A DNA stretch of 26,742 nucleotides from Chara braunii (lineage: Eukaryota > Streptophyta > Charophyceae > Charales > Characeae), in contig BFEA01000081.1 of NCBI GenBank assembly GCA_003427395.1, positions 559,267 to 586,008 on the forward strand, written 5' to 3'. This document shows positions 1 to 9,516 of the stretch, in pieces. Within the stretch, counting starts at the first letter, position 1, and every line of letters starts with the position of its first letter. Position numbers and translations under genes: made by a program. The notes beneath the pieces are model-generated. The model worked only from the letters and a program-made list of their open reading frames with translations, had not been told where the DNA came from and did not search any database.

Positions 1-900
1 ACTCCTAAAAATCTGAAACAAATATATGTTGTGCAGCATCTCCGTACAAGAAACATTTGCGTTAGCACTAAAACAAAATTCGTATTCAAAACGTGGAAAA
101 ATGAAAAATAATAAAATATATAACGACCTATTTAGGTCGCTTATTTTTGTTCCACATTTTTAATAAGAATTTCGTGATGGTGCTCAGGCAACTACTTCTA
201 TGGAGAACCTGCACAACATATATGTTTTTCAGATTTTTTGGAGAGTGTTTTTGTTTTTTGTTTTTTCCGCCCTCGCGGCGTGATTCTAAAATTGATTCGA
301 TTGCGTAATCGAATCAATTTCAGAATCGCGTTGTGCGGGCAGAGGAAAAAAAAACTGAAAAATATGAAAACCGATTATGTTGTGCAGCATCTCTATACGA
401 GAAACATTTGTCTGAGCACCATGACATAATTCTTATTCAAAACGTGGAAAAAAATGTAAAACGAAAAACAAACCACCTGGATAGTGGATAGGAGTCGTAG
501 GATGTTTGTTTATCTAGGTTGTTTGTTTTTCGTTTTATGTTCTTACCACATTTTGAATAAGAATTTTGTGATAGTGTTCAGACAACTGTTTCTTGTTTGG
601 AGATGCTGCACAACATAAATTTTTTCCTTGTTTTCTTTTTTCCCCCGGGTTGCACGACGCAATTACATAATCGATTTGATTGTGCATTTGGCTCGATTGC
701 ACAATCGAATTGATTACGTAATGGCAGAGCGCGAGGGGCGATGGCTGAGGGCAGGGGGGCAGTGAGGGGGGAATTGGCAGAGGGCGGGAAGTGGCGGAGA
801 GCGGGAAACGGAGAAAAAAAGTTATTCTTGTACGCAGCAACCCAAAGCCTCGGTGTAATGTAAATAATATGTTTCTCATTTTCTTGTGCTGGATTTGTTT
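1..900. repeat. Nested inverted-repeat (fold-back) modules
   Basis: No gene is seen here. A motif beginning tatgttgtgcagcatct opens arms at 25 and 376, and its reverse complement closes arms at about 222 and 617, giving two palindromic modules (25-222 and 376-617). The loop of the first holds a short perfect palindrome (cgaccta/taggtcg, 124-139). Two further inverted repeats follow: 281-302 with 307-328 (loop gcgt), and 661-686 with 698-722. The two share an attgattcgatt-like core. AT-rich non-autonomous fold-back or MITE-type DNA is the likeliest explanation. A relative of the 230-265 stretch (ttttcagatttttt..gagagt) recurs near 19950. Confidence 0.7.
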
Positions 901-1715
901 TGAAACGGTTTTCACCTTTGCAGAAGCTGATGCAGATCCCAGGGTTCGATCCCTAGACCTTACCTGCACCCGTGTACAGTATCGAGTAGACCCCTTTGTG
1001 TGTTTTGAGCCCGCGACCTGTGTTTTAGTAGTGACAGTTCTTGGTCGTAGGTCCCTGTAGTTGTAGGGATTCGATCTGTAGATCTGTCAAGTAGGGGTTA
1101 CAGTTGTGTAGAGGTCGAAACTGCTAGGCTAGACTGTAGGCAAGTCGTAACTGCGTCGAGTCGGCAGAGCAACCCCGTGCAGTCAGCGGTACCGGTCCCA
1201 GTCAATCACAGTCCAGTCAAGCAAGTACCATGTGGGACTGTGTGCACCAAGGGCCTGGAGGAAAGGGGCAGACCAGCGACCAACAGAAGTATAAATCAAG
1301 AGGCAGCGTCCAGCAATTCATTCATTCGCTGCGTAAGCCATGTGGAAGCGCTGTCTCAAGCATCTTGTGCGAGGTGATCTGCAGAGTGCCCGAAGCTGAA
1401 GTGGGCCAGAAGAAGATATCGTAGCCATAGTTAGTAGTTGAGCGGCCATAGTCGCTGTAGATAGGAGAGAGGCGTTGAAGTGTGAGTCTGTAATACAGTG
1501 GATGTGTGTGGGGTATTCAGGGTGATCCAGAGTTGGGTGAGTGTGAACAGTGGAGTTGGAAATAGTAACGAGAGTCGAGATGTACAGGCCCTGATGCGCC
1601 AGGGCCTGTTGAAGCAACTTTGCATCTGAACTGTGTTCTTGATTTCCATATCTACGAGCTTTGAGTGGGTGCTGTGCGCCAGTGTGAAGCGAAGAAGAAA
1701 GTACGTCTGATTGCA
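901..1715 (+). repeat. 5' LTR of element 1
   Basis: Direct repeat of 7443-8302 with TG...CA termini. It is 815 bp against 860 bp for its partner, mainly because the 3' copy has extra bases near 7673-7730 and near 8252-8270. Substitutions are scattered throughout, so the insertion is not recent. Confidence 0.95.
1290..1296 (+). promoter_or_regulatory. TATA box of LTR promoter, 5' copy
   Basis: TATAAAT followed by caagaggcagcgtcc lies mid-LTR, where the U3/R boundary is expected. The same box is kept at 7851-7857 in the 3' LTR. Transcription would start about 25-30 bp downstream. Function is inferred. Confidence 0.6.
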
Positions 1716-1716
1716 T

Positions 1717-1733
1717 TGGTATCGGAGCTGGTT
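1717..1733 (+). promoter_or_regulatory. Primer-binding site, element 1
   Basis: TGGTATCGGAGCTGGTT begins one base after the 5' LTR. It resembles the classic plant initiator-Met PBS (TGGTATCAGAGC...), with G for A at position 8. The same variant is used by element 2. Confidence 0.85.
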
Positions 1734-1866
1734 CCCATTACTCCACGTGCCATCGCCGTTGTAATAGTCAGGTGCCATAGCTGTAGTTGCGCCAACGAAG
1801 GAGGAGGGTCTGCCATAGCTGCGCCGAAGAAGGAGGGCGCCGCGAAGCTGCACAGAGGACAACGAC

Positions 1867-1940
<74 letters not shown>

Positions 1941-1982
1941 TAAAATCTGTCTCTTATACACATCTAGATGTGTATAAGAGAC

Positions 1983-2023
<41 letters not shown>
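1867..2023 (+). repeat. (GA)n microsatellite split by an adapter
   Basis: Two GA runs (about 1868-1937 and 1984-2022) lie on either side of the adapter at 1947-1984. Both runs end in similar sequence (ggagagataaaat and ggagcgatacaaaatt). They are probably one locus read twice, so the true GA length is unknown. Confidence 0.85.
1947..1984. other. Nextera mate-pair junction adapter (assembly artefact)
   Basis: CTGTCTCTTATACACATCT is followed directly by its reverse complement AGATGTGTATAAGAGACAG. These are the two Tn5 mosaic ends, joined as in the Nextera mate-pair circularisation adapter. It is not genomic. Conceptual proteins across it show the known contaminant strings SYTHLDVYKRQ and MCIRDR. 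The join between 1946 and 1985 should not be trusted. Confidence 0.98.
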
Positions 2024-2026
<3 letters not shown>

Positions 2027-2310
2027 CGATACAAAATTGTTGTGCGGCCTAAGGAAGAAGGTGGCGGCCATAGCCGCCGAGCCCGGACACAGAGAAGAGT
2101 AAAGAAGAGAGAAAAGGGACGAAGAGAGGGAGAAAATCATAGCTGAGGTGGAGGAGGAAGGAGCGACAAAGAAGGGAGAAAGAGAAATCATACCAGGGGG
2201 TGAAGAAGATAGCGACGAAGGTGAGGAAGAACCATAGCCAACGGAGGACGAAGAAGGAAGGTGAAGGGAAGTAGGAAGAAGGGTTGGCACAACTTGGCAG
2301 CCATAAGGAA

Positions 2311-2521
2311 AGTTGACCGAGGTACTTACCAGCGTTGACCAGGCGTTTACCAAAGTCGACCAAATGTTTTTCAGCGTTGACCGGGGTGCATGCTGGCATT
2401 GACCAAGGAGTTGACCGAAGTGTTGACCAGCATTCACCAAGGAGTTGACCGGGGCGTTGACTAGTGGTGACCAGGTGGTGACCAAGGCGTTGACCGGAGC
2501 TGTTGACCAAGAAGTTTGACC
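2311..2521 (+). repeat. Array of TTGAC(C/T) motifs in the element 1 leader
   Basis: Eleven plus-strand TTGACC/TTGACT hexamers start at 2313, 2335, 2377, 2399, 2411, 2423, 2445, 2457, 2490, 2503 and 2516. Spacings are about 11-13 bp or multiples of that. They come from a degenerate short tandem repeat between the PBS and gag. TTGAC(C/T) is the plant W-box bound by WRKY factors; any regulatory role here is inference. Confidence 0.75.
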
Positions 2522-3115
2522 AAGCTGAAGTTGGTATACTCTCGCCAAGCCTTCAGCCTATCCCCTCGCCCTATGGATGTGCACATACCCCATGGTACTT
2601 GCTGAGTCAGTCTGTCTCTTCTTTCTGCATTCAGTCTCTTTTGTCCAAGTGATAGGAACTCTGTGAATGAGGTCATAGAGCTGTGTTGACGAAACCCACA
2701 CGGGCTGAGTAGGGCTAAAGGCCGTGTCTGACAACTGACTGACCCGGAGGACAAACCCTCCCAAGGACCGGTACAGACCGGTGGGCTGCTCAGTGTGGCA
2801 CGGTAGGCCCAAAATCCGAGCTGTGGGCTGCACAACAAGCTGTCTATGTCTTGAGAGGACTTGCTGATCGCGTCGTCCTGTTTGCGACGTTAAATAATTA
2901 TCGAGGAGTTACGGGGGATCTCCTTAAATGCCTCCTGATCAGCAGTAAGTCCTGTAGTTACAGCCTAGAAGTAGAGTCAGGCTAGAGACCATAGTTGACA
3001 GGGTCCTCCAAGGATTTTGTGGTCCTTAGTACGTCAGTCATAAGTTAAGCCAGTCAGGGGGTGAGAGTCTAAGTGGTGAGGAGTGGAACTGTCATCCGGT
3101 TGTACACCTTTCACC

Positions 3116-3882
3116 ATGGTTGACACGCGTAGTGGCTTGAGCACCACCCCATATACAAAAGAGAAGGAAGAGAGTGTTGCCGCCATACTGAAAGAAAGAA
3201 AGGAGAAGAAGGAGGCCAAGAAGAAAACCCTATTGGAACACAGGTGGCGAAGAAGAAGAAGCTTGAGGAAGAAATGGAGAGGGTGAAGAAAGAAGAGGAG
3301 AAGCTTAAAGAAGTAGAAGAAGAAGAAGAGGAGGAGGAGGAGATACCCCTAATGAGGACTGTGAGGAGAGAGGAAAGAGGGGAATCCAGTGGGGTTAGTG
3401 AAGACCAGAAGAAACTGGAGAAGATGGTGTCAAAATGGGTGGCTAACTTGTCCCTGGGGGAAGATGAAGAAGCGTTAATGTACATTCTCCAGGATGAGAG
3501 GGATGTTGATGTCGCGGCTGGAGGGAGGCAGCAAGGAAGAGGAGGAGGCCGGGGCCAAGGGGTTCGGGCCTCACGTGGCCGAGGACAGGACGATCAGGGG
3601 GTTGGCGGCAGGGGAAACCGCCAAGAGGGAGGCAGGGGTCAAGGTGCCCCACAAAACCGTCCGTGTTCCAATCGGTCACCTTATAGGACGGGTGAATGGC
3701 ACCCTGGCTTGCCACAGGGCAGGCCTTGGGAAGATCTGGGTCTCGATCAGAAAGCCTGGCACAAGAGGATAGACCAAGATCAGTGCATTTATTGTGGTGA
3801 TCCGGGTCATATTATCAAATACTGCCCAAAATATAGAGAGGCCCGATTTGCTGCACAAGCAGCAAAAGGCAACCGCAGGTAG
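3116..3882 (+). pseudogene. gag of element 1 (frameshifted, probably internally deleted)
   Basis: ATG at 3116 begins MVDTRSG, followed by a Lys/Glu-rich coiled-coil-like stretch. The frame is lost near 3244-3286 and continues in another frame to a stop at 3880-3882. The second part has a Glu-rich run, an Arg/Gly-rich nucleic-acid-binding region, and a canonical CX2CX4HX4C zinc knuckle (CIYCGDPGHIIKYC, near 3784-3825). Gag packages the element RNA into virus-like particles. No recognisable capsid domain lies between the Glu-rich part and the RGG part, and about 255 codons in total is short, so a capsid deletion is likely. The N-terminus resembles Chara Gag proteins from memory. Confidence 0.85.
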
Positions 3883-3956
3883 GGGTCGCGACTGCCCTTA
3901 CCCCTAGACCATGTGGAGAAGAGTGCGCGCACCATTGAGAAACTCCAAAACCACAT

Positions 3957-4478
3957 GTGTCTATGGCAGAGGTTGCTGGCCAGTGCCCAGAAAGCTGTCT
4001 AGAGACTGATTGTGTTAAGGTCTCTCTAGGCACTTCCCTCACAGAAGAATTGAAGGAGAGGATGCATGCCTGGGCCAAGATGAAGAAGGATGAGAAAGGA
4101 CAGCTAGTATTGGTAGATGTAGAGATTTTTAGAGGCAGAGCAGGGGCCCTTGTAGACAGTGGGGCTACCCGTAGCTATATTAGTCGCAAGGCACTACAAA
4201 AGCTGAAGTTGAATCGAAAGGTCTGAAAGCTAGAGGAACCTATAGTCAGCATCCTCACAAACAATCGCACAATGCGAGTCGAGGATTACGTCAAGGGAGT
4301 CCAGGCTTATTTCCGCCTAAAGAAAGATGGGAAGGTAGAGAGAGTTCTCCATTCCCCGACTCTCCTCGTAGAAGACAACCTCCCGTTTGATATAGGCTTA
4401 GGAATGGACTGGGGAGAGGCAGCAGGGGCCACACTTCATTTGAGAGAGCATGAGTGTAGGCTCCCTACTCCTACATGA
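3957..4478 (+). pseudogene. Aspartic protease of element 1 (in-frame stop)
   Basis: A retropepsin-like domain carries the active-site motif LVDSGATRSYIS near 4150-4185 and the downstream FDIGLGMDW motif near 4387-4413. Both belong to the Ty3/gypsy protease that cuts the Gag-Pol polyprotein. A TGA at 4224-4226 interrupts the domain in frame, and another stop closes it at 4476-4478. Reading continues in the same frame through the linker toward RT (4479-4800) with one further stop near 4696. The catalytic triad itself is intact, so the damage is truncation rather than active-site loss. Confidence 0.88.
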
Positions 4479-4729
4479 GGAGTCAAGACTGCCCGCCTGT
4501 TTCATGTTTCAAGGGTAGAGAACCCTTTAGCACATTGCTGCCTCAACGCTCCTGCATTCGCAAGGTTAGTGAAGAAGGAGAAGCTAGAAGAACAGGTTTC
4601 CGTTGCCTATGTTAGGCCAATCATTGAGCCTAAGTCCGAAGAGCCCATAAACCCTCATATTGCCAAGTTGTTGGGGGAGTATGCAGATCTGTCTTAACCG
4701 CCTACACGAGTAGTACAGCGGCCAATCCA

Positions 4730-6066
4730 ACATCGAATTGAGATAGAACCTGGCAGTAGAACTCCCAAAGGAGCGGTGTATCGAATGTCCCCAAGGAAGT
4801 TAAGAGGAGTTGCGAAAGCAGTTAGACGAGCTCCCTGAGAAGGGGTGGATTAGGCCCAGTTCGTCTCCGTTTGGAGCGCCTGTTTTGTTTGTCCCCAAAA
4901 AGGAGGGAGAGTTAAGAATGTGTATAGACTATAGGGGTCTCAACGCCATCACAGCGAAGAACGCAAAATCACTGCTCCGAATAGATGATTGTTGGATCGA
5001 GTGCAGGGCTGCAGATACTTCTCCAAGATAGATTTGAAGTCAGGCTATCATCAGATAGAGGTCCATCTTGATGATCAGCACAAGGCGGCGTTCAGGACCA
5101 GATACGGGCACTATAAGTTTATAGTGATGCCCTTCGGACTAACCGACGTGCCAGCTACACTTCAGCGATGTATGAACGACTTGTTTAGGCCATGGTTAGA
5201 TAAATTGTAGTTGTATATCTAGATGGCATCTTAGTATTCAATAAGACCCTCTAGGAGCATGAGGGTCATCTAAGGCAGGTCTTGGGGAAGCTGAGAGAAG
5301 CTAACTTCAAGATCAATGCGAAGAAGTGCGAGTGGGCCAAGACAGGTTTTATACCTGGGCCATGTTCTAAATGGAGATGGCATTAAGCCTGAGGACAACA
5401 AAATTGCAGCGATTAGAGATTGGTTGATTCCCCGCATGCTGACAGAGTTGCGGTCGTTCTTGGGCAAATTATTATAGAAAGTTCGTCAGGAACTTCTCCA
5501 CCATCGTTGCTCCCCTTCGCAGGTTGCTAAAGAAAGAGGCAATTTGGAAGTGGGATAAAGACTGTACAGCGGCTCCGAAGAAGTTAAAGCGGGCCTTAAT
5601 AGAGCATCATGCCCTTAAGGTAGCCGATCCATCATTGCCATTCATCGTCACCACTGATGCAAGTCAATATGGTATAGGTGTTGTTCTACAGCAGGACAGT
5701 GGTAATGGATACAGACCCGTAGAGTTCATGTCTGCTAGAATGCCTTCAGAAAAGGTAGCGACATCCACCTACGAGAGGAAACTCTACGCTCTCAGGCAAG
5801 CGTTAGACCACTGGAAGCATTACTTGCTTGGGAGGCACTTTAAAGACCACGAGACACTAAGGTGGCTGAAAATGCAGGCCAAGATAACACCAAAGCTAAC
5901 TAGGTGGACCGTAGAGATAGATCAGTATGATTTTGAGCTCAAGCCAATCAAGGGGAAATACAATGTAATTGCGGACGCTCTGAGTAGGAGATTGGACTAT
6001 TTTGGAGCGATAGTGCACTATCTGGATATAGGGAGAGACCTGCAACACGCAGGACCCTATCCATAG
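4730..6066 (+). pseudogene. Reverse transcriptase and RNase H of element 1 (broken)
   Basis: RT motifs appear in order but in different frames: [18 protein letters not shown] (near 4840), [10 protein letters not shown] (near 4915), [13 protein letters not shown] (near 5018), VMPFGL (near 5125), then the catalytic box at 5216-5227. That box reads YLDG, so the second catalytic Asp of YXDD is lost. Frames change near 4800, 4985 and 5210, and again near 5345 and 5475; stops occur at 5208 and 5255. RNase H occupies 5524-6066 in one frame, with TDASQYGIG (Asp codon 5656), YERKLYAL, DHETLRWL and ADALSRR. About three residues normally before DHETL are missing. DNA synthesis by this copy is not possible. 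Confidence 0.92.
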
Positions 6067-6130
6067 CGACCTCCTCAAGAGAGTATAGGAGGCACCAGAA
6101 TCAGAACCAGATTACCGCACTACAGACGGC

Positions 6131-7404
6131 TTGTTATTTGAGAAGACTAATGTTGAAGACCGTCTATGCGTTCCCAATAGCGAAGAGATCCGAGGTTTGA
6201 TCTTGGGGGAATGTCATGATACAAAGGGACATTTTGGTTGGCAGAAGACATTAGCCAACCTCATGCGAGCGTATACTTGGTGTGGTATGAAGGCCGACTG
6301 CATGGAATATGTATGTAGTTGCAAGGTGTATCAAAGGAATAAAACTACTACACAAGCCCCTCTAGGTCTTCTCATACCATTGCCTATCCCCGAAGGACCC
6401 GGAGATTCAGTGTCTATAGATTTCATGGACGCTGGTGTCAAAAGTAGACACGGCAAGAGTCAAGTCATGGTCGTAGTAGATAGGTTTAGCAAGTACGCCA
6501 TTTTTGTTCCTTTGCCCTCTGAGGCACGCGTAGAGTTAGTGATACAAAAGTTTTTCGACCACTAGGTCAGTGAACATGGGCTACCATTGTCTATAGTTAG
6601 TGACAGGGACACCCAATTCACGAGTCAGAATTGGCAGGAATTAATGAAAGTCTACAGATCAAAGTTGTTAATGTCGTTTGGCCGTCATTCAGAGACCAAC
6701 GGACAGACCGAATAGATGAACAAAGTCCCTCAGCACGTTTGAGGATGTACATTAGGCCCGATCAACTGGACTGGGATGAAATGCTCCCAAAAGTAGCCAG
6801 TGCCTACAACAATAGCGTGCACTTAGCCACTTGTCGCACTCCCAATGAGCTACATAAGTCTTTTAAACCACGCAGACCGTTTGAAGGACTTAACAGAGAT
6901 CAGATTCAGAGGTTACCGCCTGGTACCAGAGAGTTTGCGATACAGCACGAGAAGGAATTTGCGCTTGAGGAGAACATCTCGCAAAAGCTGCTACCTGCTT
7001 ATAGAGGACCGTGGCCAGTCCTAGAAGTCAAGGGTGGAGAGGATGGACCATCCCACACGATAGAGATTCCATCACACCTCCACACCTACCCAGCTTTCCA
7101 TGCATCAAAATTGTTACCTTGTACTACGACTCAACAGTTTCCATCACGAAGGTCTATGATTCCTCCGGATATGGATGAAAGATACGACATTGATGGCATA
7201 GTAGGTGAGGATGTCTTCAGAACAGGAGGTAGAGGTCGTCCACAGAAACAGTACAAAGTCAGATTCTGTTATCAAGAACCTGAAGATGACCACTGGTCCA
7301 CCAGAGCAGAACTTCTAGAGACCGCTCCCAATATAGTCCGAGCCTACGAGAGAGATAAGAACGGTAAAAGAGATAAGAACGGTAAAGGTCCTGCCTTGGA
7401 CTGA
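6131..7404 (+). pseudogene. Integrase and chromodomain-like tail of element 1 (broken)
   Basis: The zinc-binding region has the two His (ECHDTKGHFG) but the CX2C half reads CKVY, so the last Cys is Tyr. The catalytic core keeps SIDFMD (Asp at 6419-6421), VSDRDTQF (near 6600) and NGQTE (Glu 6710-6712). Stops lie at 6563-6565 and directly after that Glu at 6713-6715. The frame then changes near 6730 and stays open to 7404 through the C-terminal region (LPAYRGPWPV, HASKL). The tail (YDIDGIVGED...QYKVRFCYQEPEDDHWST) has the layout of a chromodomain, which in chromoviruses guides insertion to marked chromatin. A DKNGKR/DKNGKG duplication ends the protein. Confidence 0.9.
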
Positions 7405-7442
7405 AGTATTCTCGAAGGACCTCGAATTTAGGCCGGCGGGAG

Positions 7443-8302
7443 TGAAACGGTTTTCACCTTTGCAGAAGCTGATGCAGATCCCAGGGTTCAATCCCTAGAC
7501 CTTACCTGCACCCGTGTACAGTATCGAGTAGACCCCTGTGTGTTTTGAGCCCCGAGACCTGTGTTTTAGTAGTGACTGTTCTTGGTCGTAGGTCCCTGTA
7601 GTTGTAGGGATTCGATCTGTAGATGTGTCAAGTAGGGGTTACAGTTGTGTAGAGGTCGAAACTGCTAGGCTAGAGGACTGTAGGCAAGTCGTAAGTCCAA
7701 CTGCGTCTAGTCGGCAGTGCGACTGCAGAGCAACCCCGTGCAGTTAGCGGTACCGGTCCCAGTCAATCGCAGTCCAGTCAAGCAAGTATCATGTGGGACT
7801 GCGTGCACCAAGGGCCTGGAGGAAAGGGGCAGACCAGCGACCAACAGAAATATAAATCAAGAGGCAGCGTCCAGCAATTTATTCATTCGCTGCGTAAGCC
7901 ATGCGGAAGCGCTGTCTCAAGTGTCTTGTGTGAGGTGGTCTGCAGAGTGCCCGAAGCTGAAGTGGGCCAGAAGAAGATAGCGTAGCCATAGTTACTAGTT
8001 GAGTGGCCACAGTCACTGTAGACAGGAGAGAGGTGTTAGAGTGTGAGTGTGTAATACAGTGGATGTGTGTGGAGTATTCAGGGTGACCCAGAGTTGGGTG
8101 AGTGTGAACAGTGGAGTTGGAAATAGTAACGAGAGTCGAGATGTACAGGTGCTGATGCGCCAGGGCCTGTTGAAGCAACATTGCATCTGAACTGTGTTCT
8201 TGATTTCCATATCTCCGAGCTTTGCGTGGGCGCTGTGCGGCAGTGTGAATCGCCACCTGTTTGCATGTATGTGAAGCGAAGAAGAAAGTAAGTCTGATTG
8301 CA
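7443..8302 (+). repeat. 3' LTR of element 1
   Basis: Partner of the LTR at 901-1715, starting at TGAAACGG directly after the ggccggcgggag tract and ending TCTGATTGCA. It retains the same TATA box as the 5' copy. Confidence 0.95.
7851..7857 (+). promoter_or_regulatory. TATA box of LTR promoter, 3' copy
   Basis: TATAAAT is conserved with the 5' LTR box and is followed by the same caagaggcagcgtcc. A promoter in the 3' LTR would read out of the element toward 8303, antisense to CTR9. Confidence 0.55.
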
Positions 8303-9315
8303 GTTTTGTTGCTTGACGGGAAAAACCTAGGTTGTTTTTCCGGGCGCCCAGACACCCAACTTGTGCCCGGACACATGCCTGGGTGCCCGGGCAGGGCTCC
8401 GGGCAGCCCCAGCGCAAAAAAAAAAAAACAAAAAAAAAAACAAGGAAAGTAAAAAAGATTCAGAAAAAAAAAAAAACATGTTGTTTAGAATTGCAATACA
8501 AACAACTTTTGGCTGAGGGTCACATCAGGATTCCTCACCGAATCGGAGAAAAAAAAGAAAATAACAAAATCACACTAAAGGACCCCTCTTTAACCCCCCT
8601 TAGCCCATTGAAGAACAATTTATATCCCCCTTTCCCGCCCTTGACAGCCAACTCTCAAAAAATGAAACGAGCCTGGATTTGGGGTCCTCTGGGACAGCGC
8701 AGAGAGGCAAATTTTTTTTTTTTTTTTTGCACGCCTGGATACCCCGGGCGTCACGCTCGTGAAAACTGCACACGTCCGAGGTAGAGGTCGTCCACAGAAA
8801 CAGCACACGTCCGCAGATTGGGCTCAGGGCCCCCAGTTTCGGCCGACCGGCGCATGGCTGGGAAACTGTGTCCCAGTACACCCAGAGACTTCGGCGGAAG
8901 CGTGAAGTGTATGCGATCAGAGGCCAAAACTGTCTTCTGCAGGGGGTCCCAAACTCATCCACAAACTTCGCTTTTACTGTCTGATGTAAACAGGATCTGT
9001 GGCTAAAACTGCGTTGTGGAGAATTATTTGGCTATCGATCTTACTCAGACTTACTGGTCAAAAGACTGGGGCCTGCCTCCTGATGTACCCAGGCCTGGGG
9101 TACCCGGATACAGGCCTGGATGGCCAAGTCAACCCTGAGACCGGCGATTCTCACCCTACCCCTACCCCTACCCTACCCTAGGGCTCTACAGGACTCTGAC
9201 TGACCTGCCTGGGGTCCTAGAGACCAAATTGGGGCCTGTTGAATGTATTGTGTGTTTGTGTGTGTGGGTTGCCACGTTCGCTGCACACAATTTCACAAAA
9301 AAAAAAGAAAGCATG
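8303..9315. other. Intronic DNA without genes
   Basis: This stretch has A-rich runs (8417-8476), a T-run (8710-8729) and GC-rich blocks of gcccggg/cctgggtaccc character at 8330-8410, 8735-8752 and 9085-9122. A short templated insertion sits at 8768-8813. No CTR9 exon or other coding match was seen on either strand. Confidence 0.6.
8768..8813. repeat. 24-nt insert copied from element 1, between 11-bp direct repeats
   Basis: gcacacgtccg occurs at 8768-8778 and 8803-8813. Between them lies a copy of the chromodomain-coding sequence of element 1: 8778-8803 is identical to 7226-7251 over 26 nt, including one matching base at each edge. Confidence 0.85.
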
Positions 9316-9366
9316 ACTGTTTCGTCGGAGTTTCACCGACTCATCAGGAGGCTGAACCCCGACAGT
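9316..9366 (-). ncRNA. Type III hammerhead ribozyme
   Basis: On the minus strand, stem III is formed by ACTGT (9366-9362) and ACAGT (9320-9316), a perfect 5-bp helix. The cleavage triplet is GTC, with cut expected after C at 9361. Stem I is GGGG with CCTC and a TTCAG loop. The core CTGATGA (9347-9341) is followed by stem II, GTCGG/CCGAC with a 7-nt loop, then GAAA. All conserved core positions are present, including G10.1-C11.1 and A15.1-U16.1. It is on the CTR9 sense strand, about 150 nt downstream of the donor at 9516, so the pre-mRNA would contain it. Hammerheads are known in plant retrozymes, Penelope-like elements and vertebrate introns. Confidence 0.93.
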
Positions 9367-9516
9367 GTGCGCCTTGTGAACTGTCACCATACAACCCCTT
9401 CGCACCCAGATGAGTAGATGCAAATTTGAAATAAACTACTGACCTTAGTTTCTTCTACATGCAAACTGTCTCCATAACAACCCCTTCTACATAGTACAAT
9501 ACTACATAGTACATAC

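Larger units (their letters stand above)
901..8302 (+). mobile_element. Ty3/gypsy LTR retrotransposon 1 (chromovirus-like, decayed)
   Basis: A full-length element bounded by LTRs at 901-1715 and 7443-8302, both starting TGAAACGG and ending TCTGATTGCA. A primer-binding site follows the 5' LTR, and a G/A-rich stretch (ggccggcgggag) precedes the 3' LTR as a candidate polypurine tract. The flanking gttt at 897-900 and 8303-8306 could be a 4-bp target duplication. The domain order gag, protease, RT, RNase H, integrase, chromodomain-like tail places it in Ty3/gypsy. It cannot be autonomous: gag is frameshifted, protease and RT carry stops, the RT active-site box is YLDG, and integrase is interrupted. 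It lies antisense to CTR9. Confidence 0.95.

Noticed and set aside
1787-2146. Long Arg/Glu repeat open frames around the GA microsatellite
   Set aside because: They are translations of (GA)n and the Nextera adapter, not protein genes.
9151-9181. Telomere-like ccctaccccta repeats
   Set aside because: Only about five irregular units without the T-run of TTTAGGG-type telomeres; a short C-rich simple repeat is enough to explain it.
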